Below, in pieces: positions 52,690 to 60,199 of a stretch of 64,000 nt of DNA. Source of the stretch: Alteromonas_E sp965248545 (GTDB lineage: Bacteria; Pseudomonadota; Gammaproteobacteria; Enterobacterales; Alteromonadaceae); NCBI GenBank assembly GCA_965248545.1, contig OZ252110.1, positions 2,356,001 through 2,420,000 of the forward strand. The letters run 5' to 3'. The stretch's first letter is position 1, and each line of letters begins with the position of its first letter. A program made the position numbers and the translations under genes. The notes beneath the pieces are model-generated. The model did no database searches. It was given only the letters and a program-made list of their open reading frames with translations, and was not told the origin of the DNA.

Positions 52690-53079
52690 ATGAGCACACA
52701 ATCACTGAACATCCTGGCGGTTGACGATGACCGCGTAACGCTAGAACTACTAACACTTGTTCTTGAAGAATACACCGATGGTGAAGTTTTGACGTTTGAT
52801 GATAGTCAGGCTGCTATTGAAGCCATTCAGCAACGAGGCGGTGATATTCACTTGGTGATCAGTGATATGGTGATGCCGGTTAAAACTGGTTTAGATGTGC
52901 TCAAGGCTTATCGAAAGGAACAACAGCAAGCACCGTTTCTAATGTTAACCGCGAATGCGACCCGTGAAATAGTGCTCGATGCCCGTAAGTTGGGGGCAAA
53001 TGGATTTTTGACCAAGCCTTTCGCTACCAATGATTTACTCGACAAATTAGACAGTATCGTAAATCCCACTAACTCATAA
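52690..53079 (+). CDS. Single-domain response regulator (CheY-like)
   Basis: 129-aa stand-alone receiver domain: acidic pair DDD at 15-17 (ILAVDDDRVT), phospho-acceptor Asp59 in VISDMVMPV, Thr in MLTANAT and Lys in FLTKPF. No output domain, so it acts by protein contact or as a phosphate sink or relay. Its position between lysC and patB, 9 and 18 bases from its neighbours, is unusual for a signalling gene. The nearest kinase candidate is the hybrid kinase 2 kb downstream. Confidence 0.92.
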   Translation: MSTQSLNILAVDDDRVTLELLTLVLEEYTDGEVLTFDDSQAAIEAIQQRGGDIHLVISDMVMPVKTGLDVLKAYRKEQQQAPFLMLTANATREIVLDARKLGANGFLTKPFATNDLLDKLDSIVNPTNS

Positions 53080-53097
53080 ATTTATTAAGGACACCAG

Positions 53098-54222
53098 ATG
53101 AATTTCGATCGGCCAACTCATCGGCACGGCACAGATGCGTTTAAGTTCAAGAAATATGAAGGCACTGACATTTTGCCCATGTGGGTTGCGGATACTGAGT
53201 TTCAATGTGCCCAGCCGATCCTCGACGCACTTAAAGCAGAAGTCGACCAAGGGATACTTGGCTACACATTGCCAGCGCAGCATCAGGAGGCGAATCTGGC
53301 TGTCCAGCGCTGGTTACGTGACAAACATGATTGGGCAATTGAACTCGATTGGATTGTTTGGACACCGGGTGTGGTGCCTGCATTTAACGTTGCCAGCAAA
53401 GCATTTGCGACAAATCAGAAGATCATAGTGCAAACACCCAATTACCCACCTTTACTTGCGGCTCCAGCGATACATGGCGCTGAGCGACTTGAGGTGGGTA
53501 CTGTCATGGAAAACAATCGCTGGACTCTGGATTTTGAGCAGCTAGAGCGCTACGCTGCCGATCCTGAATGCCATCTGTTTATCATGTGTAATCCGATGAA
53601 TCCTGTGGGTAGTGTTCTGAGCCAAGCTGAACTGGACAAGATAGCGAGCATTTGTGCTAAACACGATGTCGTCGTATGTTCTGACGAAATCCATTGTGAT
53701 TTGATTTTAGAACCAGGCGCACAACATTTACCTGCTGGCCGTCACACGCAGCTAACGGAAAACAGCATCACGTTAATGGCCGCGAGTAAAACGTTCAATG
53801 TTGCGGGGTTAGGTGCGTCATTTGCCATTATACCTAATGCAAAGTTGCGCTCGCAGTTTAGTCGTGCTGCACAAGGTATGTTGCCGTGGGTCAATATACT
53901 CGGGTTGGTTGCCACACAAGCTGCCTTTACGCAGTGCGACCAATGGCATGATGCATTGCGTCGCTACTTACTTGAGAACCGCAACTACTTGGTCGAGCAT
54001 GTAAATCAAATTGATGGCTTAACCGCATTAACACCCGATGCTACGTTTCTGCTGTGGGTTGACGCTTCGGGACTAGGCGTGCAGGACCCGCAGAAGTGGT
54101 GCGAATCCAAAGGTGTTGGACCTTCCCCAGGGCGTGATTTTGGTCAGCCCAATTTCTTTAGACTGAACTTTGGTTGCCCGAGGGCTGACTTGAGCGAAGC
54201 GATCGCCCGTTTGGCACGGTAA
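53098..54222 (+). CDS. PatB/MalY family C-S lyase (cystathionine beta-lyase-like aminotransferase)
   Basis: 374-aa PLP enzyme of the MalY/PatB group, which cleaves cystathionine or other cysteine S-conjugates to a thiol, pyruvate and ammonia. Motifs: N-terminal DILPMWVADTEFQCAQPI, GYTLP, the VIMCNPMNPVGSV-like IMCNPMNPVG loop, CSDEIHCDLIL, PLP lysine K231 in AASKTFNVAGLGASFAI, and C-terminal FFRLNFGCPR with the carboxylate-binding Arg. With LysC in the same operon a role in methionine synthesis (cystathionine to homocysteine) is sensible. A weak GGCCC-stem hairpin follows. Confidence 0.92.
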   Translation: MNFDRPTHRHGTDAFKFKKYEGTDILPMWVADTEFQCAQPILDALKAEVDQGILGYTLPAQHQEANLAVQRWLRDKHDWAIELDWIVWTPGVVPAFNVASKAFATNQKIIVQTPNYPPLLAAPAIHGAERLEVGTVMENNRWTLDFEQLERYAADPECHLFIMCNPMNPVGSVLSQAELDKIASICAKHDVVVCSDEIHCDLILEPGAQHLPAGRHTQLTENSITLMAASKTFNVAGLGASFAIIPNAKLRSQFSRAAQGMLPWVNILGLVATQAAFTQCDQWHDALRRYLLENRNYLVEHVNQIDGLTALTPDATFLLWVDASGLGVQDPQKWCESKGVGPSPGRDFGQPNFFRLNFGCPRADLSEAIARLAR

Positions 54223-54240
54223 GGCGTAGCGATTCATTCA

Positions 54241-54269
54241 GGCCCAGCTTTTAATTGTCAAAGCGGGCC
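54241..54269. terminator. Weak hairpin between convergent patB-like and methyltransferase genes
   Basis: GGCCC-A-GCTTT pairs with AAAGC-GGGCC (single bulged A). No proper T-run, so termination here is uncertain. Confidence 0.35.
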
Positions 54270-54285
54270 TGTGCGACTGGTTATA

Positions 54286-54921
54286 TCAGTGCGTTTCGCC
54301 GTCTGGCTTGCGCGCTACTAAAAATAGTTCGCCTTTTTTATACTCCCATCGTTCGGCGACTTCAAAGCCAATTCGTGTATGTAGATCAACCAATTCATTG
54401 GCACTAAAGTGATTAATTTTGGGGGCTTTGCCAAGCATCTGCAGCACAGGAAGCGCTAATCGGATCAGCGGATTCATATCCTTGAGGCAGCCAGAACCCG
54501 ATATAAACACGCCGCCCGGCTTTAATCCGGCAAAGATTTTTTTGAGCGTTTTATCGTTGTCGAACGTTAAGTGCAATATACTGTGTCCCATGACGACATC
54601 ATATTGTTCGGAACCAAATTCGATGTCTTCCACTGCGGCCACGCGAAAATCAATATTCTCCGCGTTAGCCTGGTGGCGCTGCTTGTCGTTAGCAATGTCA
54701 ATCATTGCCGGTGAAAAGTCGTAGGCGGTTATATGCGCGACATCTTTGGCGTGTTTAAGTGCCGTGGTGCCGGTGCCACAGCCGAATTCGAGTACGGCTG
54801 ATTGCGGCGTCATAAAGCGTCGGCTAATGGCTAATTTTTGCGCATAAATTTCTTCACTGGGAACAGGTTTCGACGCATATTTGGTCGAAACCTTGTCCCA
54901 GAATTTGGCATCGGTATGCAT
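54286..54921 (-). CDS. Class I SAM-dependent methyltransferase
   Basis: 211-aa methyltransferase. SAM-binding motif I is VLEFGCGTGTTAL, motif II ITAYDFSPAMIDIA, the acidic VAAVEDIEF and motif post-II YDVVMGHSILHLT, then LKPGGVFISGS. Substrate unknown. The frame stays open about 140 codons further upstream and would overlap the divergent hybrid kinase gene. ATG 54921 (MHTDAKFWDKVS) has a GAGG ribosome binding site 7 bases upstream and begins at the usual family N-terminus, so it is preferred. Confidence 0.88.
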   Translation of the reverse strand: MHTDAKFWDKVSTKYASKPVPSEEIYAQKLAISRRFMTPQSAVLEFGCGTGTTALKHAKDVAHITAYDFSPAMIDIANDKQRHQANAENIDFRVAAVEDIEFGSEQYDVVMGHSILHLTFDNDKTLKKIFAGLKPGGVFISGSGCLKDMNPLIRLALPVLQMLGKAPKINHFSANELVDLHTRIGFEVAERWEYKKGELFLVARKPDGETH

Positions 54922-55199
54922 GCGATAACCTCGGGAGTATAGAAAATATTCAACGGGCGTATTTTGCCCGAATAAATGTGAAATCAATACCGATTGGATG
55001 TGACGATTTGTAACAAGCCTTGTCGATTGATCTTCAGCGCCGTTGAGGCACTGACAACGAACGCACGTAGCAAAATACGCAAACGGTATCCCAACCGAAG
55101 GATTAAGGTGGCTGAGGTGTGGTTCGGCGACTATAGTTAGCCAAGATCCAAGGTGGAATGTCATCGCAGGGATAGTCTGTTTTGAATTAGGGAACAACC

Positions 55200-56810
55200 A
55201 TGCAATCAGCACCGGAAACGGCAGATGAGAAAGAAAGACTAAAGGATTTATATCAATACAATGTTTTGGATACTGAAGCCGAGAAGGTTTTTGATGATTT
55301 GACTCGGTTGGCGTCAGAGATTTGTGAGACACCGATTGCATTGATAAGTCTTGTTGACCCCGATCGACAATGGTTTAAGTCTAAAGTTGGCATCGATGCT
55401 GAAGAAACCAGCCGAGACATAGCATTTTGTGCGCATGCGATTCACAGCAGAGAGGTATTTGAAGTCACCGATACGTTGAATGACGAGCGTTTTTTCGATA
55501 ACCCGTTAGTAACCGGAGACCCCAATATTCGCTTTTATGCAGGAACCCAATTAGTGACCCCACGAGGTCGCGCAATCGGTACTTTGTGCACCATAAGCGA
55601 CCAACCTAAAACGTTATCGGCGCATCAAAAACAAGCGCTTGAAATTCTCGGTCGAGCCGTCATTTCGCAGTTAGAGCTACGATTGACCAACGCCCAGTTG
55701 ACGGTTGCCAATGAGCGGAAAACCGACTTTTTATCCAATATCAGTCATGAGTTACGCACACCGCTAAATGCAATAGTTAGTCTGAGCAAGCTAATGTTGG
55801 AGGATGTCAATCGCCAGCAATTACCGGATAAGTTCCAAGAGTATGTGAGTCACATCGACTACAGTGGCAAACGTCTGCTGGATTTGGTTAATTCAGTACT
55901 CGACTTGAGCAAGGTAGAGGCGGGTAAGATGGAGCTAACCCCCAGTGTGATTAAGTCGCGGCAGTTCTTCTCTGCCATGCAAGGTATGATGAATGCCAGA
56001 GCAAACGACTACAACGTACATTTCGAGATGACTATCGCGCCGGACGTCCCGGCAGCGCTGTTGTTCGACGAAGCTAAATTAAGCCAAATCATCTTGAATG
56101 TCTTGTCCAATGCGATCAAGTTTACTCCTCAAAACAAATGGGTACGCTTCTCGGTGTCAGCACCCGATGATCAGCTAGTGTTGACCGTTAAAGACCAAGG
56201 GGTCGGAATTGCCGAGCAAGACCTGCCAACGTTATTCGACAAATTTAAGCAAGTCGGCTCAAATCGCAGTAGCGAAGGGACGGGTTTAGGATTGCCGATT
56301 ACAAAAGCCTTAGTAGAATTAATGGGCGGGCAAATTACAGTCGAAAGTACGCTGGGAGAGGGGACGCAAGTTTCCATCACCTTACCACTTGAACCCGTTT
56401 TGATGTCCAATTACCAGCACAAGCAAGCCGTCGTTGAAATAAACCCAAATGCCAAGATATTGGTTGTCGAAGACAACATGATAAATCAAGAAGTTGCCAG
56501 AGCCATTTTTGAATCACTTTCGTTACACATCGACCTCGCCGATACAGGCGAAGAGGGCGTCGAGAAAGCAAAAGAAGCTGACTACAACCTTGTTTTTATG
56601 GATTTACACTTACCCGGTATAGACGGGTGGGAAGCCGCTCGTCGCATTCACTTGCACAATCCAGACACGCCGATAGTGGCGTTGTCGGCAGACGCTTTCA
56701 GCAATGATGTAGGCCAATATCAACACAAAGGCATTCTCGATTTTCTGACTAAACCCATTGATAAAGACCACTTAATACGGGTTTTGGGAAAATACATTCC
56801 TAGGAGGTAG
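55200..56810 (+). CDS. Soluble GAF hybrid histidine kinase / response regulator
   Basis: 536-aa cytosolic sensor. Domains: GAF (about 22-160: ICETPIALISLVDPDRQWFKS, DIAFCAHAIHS, FYAGTQLVTPRGRAIGTLC), HisKA with His183 (FLSNISHELRTPLNAIVSLS), ATPase (ILNVLSNAIKFTP, VKDQGVGI, GTGLGLPITKALVELMGG) and a C-terminal receiver (ILVVEDNMINQEVA, Asp468 in VFMDLHLPGIDGW, LTKPI). No transmembrane segment and no HPt domain, so the phosphorelay partner lies elsewhere. This GAF subtype is common in phytochrome-like cytosolic sensors but no chromophore cysteine can be assigned. The 278-base gap to the divergent methyltransferase holds no clear site. Confidence 0.92.
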   Translation: MQSAPETADEKERLKDLYQYNVLDTEAEKVFDDLTRLASEICETPIALISLVDPDRQWFKSKVGIDAEETSRDIAFCAHAIHSREVFEVTDTLNDERFFDNPLVTGDPNIRFYAGTQLVTPRGRAIGTLCTISDQPKTLSAHQKQALEILGRAVISQLELRLTNAQLTVANERKTDFLSNISHELRTPLNAIVSLSKLMLEDVNRQQLPDKFQEYVSHIDYSGKRLLDLVNSVLDLSKVEAGKMELTPSVIKSRQFFSAMQGMMNARANDYNVHFEMTIAPDVPAALLFDEAKLSQIILNVLSNAIKFTPQNKWVRFSVSAPDDQLVLTVKDQGVGIAEQDLPTLFDKFKQVGSNRSSEGTGLGLPITKALVELMGGQITVESTLGEGTQVSITLPLEPVLMSNYQHKQAVVEINPNAKILVVEDNMINQEVARAIFESLSLHIDLADTGEEGVEKAKEADYNLVFMDLHLPGIDGWEAARRIHLHNPDTPIVALSADAFSNDVGQYQHKGILDFLTKPIDKDHLIRVLGKYIPRR

Positions 56811-56939
56811 CTCTGCGAAACGCCTAGCCCCGATTCGTCACACAAATTTGCGTATGATGAATTCAAGTACTATTTGATTAATGCATGACATTTGATTGCG
56901 TCAGAAACATTAAACAACAAAGCGAAAAAGGATGGTCCT

Positions 56940-57587
56940 ATGCGTTTAACCTTAACCCATTTAGTTTTATGCGCGCTGATTGCGCTCCCTGTAAGTGTTC
57001 AGGCTTCTTACAATACGCAACAGCAAACCAGCGATACACCCCCGAAGAGCGACCTCTATCAGAGTCAAGCACCAAGCGACATTGAAAAAATCGAAGTTAG
57101 AAGTACACAATTGGAGCAGCTCAGTACTAGCATAACCCAATACAAACTTTCCCAAGAGCTGGGGTTGTCAGCCTTGCATGCAAAAAACTATGATGCTGCT
57201 TTGAGGCTTCTGACAAAGAGTGCCAAACACGGAAACAAAACCAGCCAATACTATCTGGCGAAGATGTATTTTAATGGATTGGGTACGCCCATTAATAATG
57301 AGCTTGGTTGGGCATGGTTAAATGTGGCGCTGGAACAAAAGACGCCTGACTGGAGTTTTGCTTATCACAAGATATCAGGTGCTATACCCGATGAAATCAA
57401 AGTGCATTGGGAGCCGACTGTTGCACAATACATAGCCAGTTATGGCGCCAAAGCGACTAATCACAAGTGCAAACAAACAAAGGACATCGGCACCAATTTC
57501 ATCACAGTGAAATGCAATCGCATACATGACGGCTCATATGAACATAGGCTTTTTCGGAATATGCAGGAGTTGTTCTTCCAACCCTAA
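56940..57587 (+). CDS. Exported Sel1-like repeat protein
   Basis: 215-aa protein with a signal peptide (about 1-21, ending VQAS), a short coiled stretch and one or two Sel1/TPR-like repeats (LHAKNYDAALRLLTKSAKHGNKTSQYYLAKMYFNGLG in part, then GWAWLNVALEQ). The C-terminus holds two cysteines (HKCKQ and VKCNR). Sel1 repeats mediate protein contacts. An in-frame ATG lies 48 bases earlier, but ATG 56940 has an AAGGA site and leads straight into the signal peptide. It ends 15 bases from the convergent Nramp-like gene. Confidence 0.75.
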   Translation: MRLTLTHLVLCALIALPVSVQASYNTQQQTSDTPPKSDLYQSQAPSDIEKIEVRSTQLEQLSTSITQYKLSQELGLSALHAKNYDAALRLLTKSAKHGNKTSQYYLAKMYFNGLGTPINNELGWAWLNVALEQKTPDWSFAYHKISGAIPDEIKVHWEPTVAQYIASYGAKATNHKCKQTKDIGTNFITVKCNRIHDGSYEHRLFRNMQELFFQP

Positions 57588-57602
57588 ACCACCGTATTTT
57601 GC

Positions 57603-58817
57603 TTAGAACACAGTAATAAACTTTCTGAGTCCCAGCGCTAAGGTAAAGAGAACAATCGCCGTACCCATTATGTTCATCCATAGATTGTTGCGGTATTCAC
57701 CGAGGCGCTCTTTGTTATTCATTGCGACCAGTAGAAAGATCGCAATGATCGGCAACAATAATCCATTAGTCGCTTGCGCAAATAGCATCGCCGCTAATGG
57801 TTTGAAGCCAAAGCTGGCCACCGCAGCACCACTGCACATAACGGTTACCCAGACAATGCGAAAGGGTTTTGACGTCAGTGATGTGTCTAAACGCAGCGCA
57901 CCACATACGGCATATCCAGCGGCTAATGGTGCTGTTATGGCACTGGTGAGTCCTGCCGCAAATAAGCCTATAGCAAATACATCTGATGCCAGTGGGCCCA
58001 GTAAAGGGGCAAGTTGGTTGGCGATATTACTCGCCTCTAATGTTTCACCGGATTGAAAGAACGCCGCGGACGCCGTAGTCATAATTGCCAGTGTAATTAG
58101 CCCACCAACGACCACCGCAATACCGGTTTGTTTGCGCTGTACCTGCAACTGCTGCTTCGCTTCTCCTTCAAATCGACTCACCAAACTAGCATGCAAAAAC
58201 AGGTTATAGGGCACAATCGTGGTGCCAATTAGCGCTAACACTACGATAAAGGTCGCGCTATCAAATCGAGGTTGTGTGGCCGAAGCGATTAAAGCTGACC
58301 AGTCTGGGCTTGCCACAGCTACGGTAATGATAAACAGCACACTCATAATCAATACCAGTCCAACTAGCACCCGTTCAATCAGTTTATAGTGACCAAACCA
58401 GAGTAGAAATCCTGCCGAAATGGTTAGGATTCCGATCCAAATGGACATCGATAGTCCGGTCAGTTGGTGCAGGCCGAGTGCTGCACCCGTGAGGTTACCG
58501 CCTTCGTAGGCAGCATTGCCAATACCGATCGCGCCGATGACTAAGGCACTGATTAACCAGCGTAACCATTGGCTGTTGAAGCTGTGATGAATTGTTTCAG
58601 ATAATCCTTGCCGGGTAACGACACCCAAGCGCACCGCCATATCTTGCAAGATCCAGGTTGCGAATACGGAAAAAATTAGAGCCCACAATACGTGAAAGCT
58701 AAAACTCGCGCCTGCGATGCTGGCTGTTGTCACTGTGCCCGGACCGATGAAAGCGGCCGCAATTAACCAAGCGGCATAGCGATTCGACGTTGGAGTAGGA
58801 TTGTCTGAAGACTTCAC
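57603..58817 (-). CDS. Nramp-like transporter with non-canonical metal-site motifs
   Basis: 404-aa membrane protein with about eleven helices and the Nramp overall pattern. In true Mn/Fe transporters helix 1 carries DPGN and helix 6 MPH. Here helix 1 reads GPGT (25-28) and helix 6 VPYN (202-205, in IGTTIVPYNLFLHAS), so the ligand Asp, Asn, Met and the proton-linked His are all replaced. This places it among Nramp-related proteins whose substrates may differ (for instance Mg2+ or another ion). The substrate should not be copied from MntH. Monocistronic, divergent from the UPF0149-like gene. Confidence 0.82.
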   Translation of the reverse strand: MKSSDNPTPTSNRYAAWLIAAAFIGPGTVTTASIAGASFSFHVLWALIFSVFATWILQDMAVRLGVVTRQGLSETIHHSFNSQWLRWLISALVIGAIGIGNAAYEGGNLTGAALGLHQLTGLSMSIWIGILTISAGFLLWFGHYKLIERVLVGLVLIMSVLFIITVAVASPDWSALIASATQPRFDSATFIVVLALIGTTIVPYNLFLHASLVSRFEGEAKQQLQVQRKQTGIAVVVGGLITLAIMTTASAAFFQSGETLEASNIANQLAPLLGPLASDVFAIGLFAAGLTSAITAPLAAGYAVCGALRLDTSLTSKPFRIVWVTVMCSGAAVASFGFKPLAAMLFAQATNGLLLPIIAIFLLVAMNNKERLGEYRNNLWMNIMGTAIVLFTLALGLRKFITVF

Positions 58818-58903
58818 GGGTACATCTCTAAGTGCGCAAATTAGGCTTCACTCTACGGACATTCCTGCTAAGCTGCAATCATCAAAAGTAAGCGAGAAAT
58901 CAA

Positions 58904-59533
58904 TTGTCTGCGTTAAGCGTATTGTATTCGAACCATTCGATATCCGCCTTGTTTAAGTCACAAGCTTTTGTCGAGGGGGTAGTTGTTGGCGTCGCATGTA
59001 GTCCCGAAATCCCAATGCCACCAGAGTGGATGCCATGGGTTTTTGCCGAGCAACGTGCAGCGTTAGACGTCAATGATGATGATCTATGGGAAACGATAAC
59101 CGATGGTTTGGTAAAAACCCTCAGGGACACGCTTTCAGCCATGCGCGCTAATGAAGACTTGTTGCCACGTGGTTATGAATTCGATTCGTCGACGTTGTCG
59201 AATTCACGCCAAGCTCAATGGTTAACAGGGCTACTCTTTGCGCATCAACAACTTCAACCCGTTTGGCAGCAGGCGTGGGACCACATGTTCGAACGTGAAG
59301 AATCCGGCGCTGAAGAAGCGGCAGACACGTTAAAGCATTGTTTAAAAGTGTTTTCGGTGATGGCGGATCCGGATTTAGTTCTCTCCCATGACGGCCAACA
59401 GGGGATTAGAGATAGGTTACCGGAGATAGGTGCTACAATATCACGGGCACTGAATCAATATATTGAACTGGCCAATCGACTGGCAGAACACCTACCCAAT
59501 CAATTTGAGTCTTTCACTCAGTCACTGGACTAG
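58904..59533 (+). CDS. UPF0149 (YecA/YgfB)-like protein
   Basis: 209-aa cytosolic, mostly helical and acidic protein. Features reminiscent of UPF0149 are the early FVEGVVVGVACSPEIPMPPEWMPWVF, the WLTGLLFAHQQLQPVW block and the Glu/Ala-rich helices after it. It lacks a C-terminal SEC-C zinc motif. Function unknown. Start is taken as TTG 58904 because no ATG lies near the conserved N-terminal region; a GAGAAA stretch precedes it. It is convergent with, and overlaps by four bases, the small ORF on the other strand. Confidence 0.65.
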   Translation: MSALSVLYSNHSISALFKSQAFVEGVVVGVACSPEIPMPPEWMPWVFAEQRAALDVNDDDLWETITDGLVKTLRDTLSAMRANEDLLPRGYEFDSSTLSNSRQAQWLTGLLFAHQQLQPVWQQAWDHMFEREESGAEEAADTLKHCLKVFSVMADPDLVLSHDGQQGIRDRLPEIGATISRALNQYIELANRLAEHLPNQFESFTQSLD

Positions 59534-59712
59534 CGTTGTTGATCGCCGTTTTCGACACTTCGCCGCACTGATGATAGATAATTGTTTAGCGCGACTTTAG
59601 CGGATTCGTAGGCGTCATTGAGTTCGCTAGAGCCGGGTTCACGCATTAATTGTTTGAAGGCTTCATCGGTGTTGTCAATGAGCTGTTTTAAATGAGCATT
59701 GTTGATGTCCAT
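59530..59712 (-). CDS. Small hypothetical helical protein
   Basis: 60 aa, highly charged and probably all-helical (MDINNAHLKQLIDNTDEAF start, then ELNDAYESAKVALNNYL). No family recognised. It is supported by an AGGA ribosome binding site 7 bases before the ATG and by its position 42 bases after hemJ on the same strand, as the last gene of the clc-hemJ operon. Its stop overlaps the stop of the convergent UPF0149-like gene. Confidence 0.6.
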   Translation of the reverse strand: MDINNAHLKQLIDNTDEAFKQLMREPGSSELNDAYESAKVALNNYLSSVRRSVENGDQQR

Positions 59713-59754
59713 ATCAATTCCTGTAAGTGACTTTTTTACCTATCGACTGCTCAC

Positions 59755-60183
59755 TTAGATAGGTTTTACCACGGCTAAAATGACTATAGTGAGAATCACA
59801 AGCACGGGTGCTTCATTAAGGATACGATAAAATTTTGTACTGTGTGAATTTTTATTATCGGCAAAGTCGCGCAAAAGTTTGAATAGATAAAAATGGTACG
59901 CATAAAGACCAACTAATAAGGTCAGCTTTATGTGCAGCCAGATTGAGGCAGCAAACCACGCATACCCGTAGGTCATAATCAAACCAAAACCAAATACTGC
60001 GGTGAGCACAGCAAAAGGGGTTACAAACCACCAGAGTCGTCGTTCCATTATGCAAAATTGGGCATGAACATTTTTGTCATCGGTGCCTGCGTGATAAACA
60101 AATAATCGAGGCAAATAAAATAGTCCCGCCATCCAGGCGAGCATAAAGAAAATATGCAAGGCTTTGAGCCAAACGATCGACAT
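59755..60183 (-). CDS. hemJ: Protoporphyrinogen oxidase HemJ
   Basis: 142-aa inner-membrane protein with four helices, full length for HemJ (UPF0093), which oxidises protoporphyrinogen IX to protoporphyrin IX in heme synthesis in bacteria lacking HemG/HemY. The conserved N-terminus reads WLKALHIFFMLAWMAGLFYLPRLFVYH, with the functionally important His near residue 10. IKLTLLVGLYAYH follows later with a conserved Lys. It is 16 bases after the ClC gene and so probably co-transcribed. Confidence 0.92.
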   Translation of the reverse strand: MSIVWLKALHIFFMLAWMAGLFYLPRLFVYHAGTDDKNVHAQFCIMERRLWWFVTPFAVLTAVFGFGLIMTYGYAWFAASIWLHIKLTLLVGLYAYHFYLFKLLRDFADNKNSHSTKFYRILNEAPVLVILTIVILAVVKPI

Positions 60184-60199
60184 GAGTTGTAATGGTCCT

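Noticed and set aside
54922..55341. Long N-terminal extension of the methyltransferase
   Set aside because: It would overlap the divergent hybrid kinase gene and lacks the methyltransferase N-terminal pattern; the 54921 start has a GAGG site.
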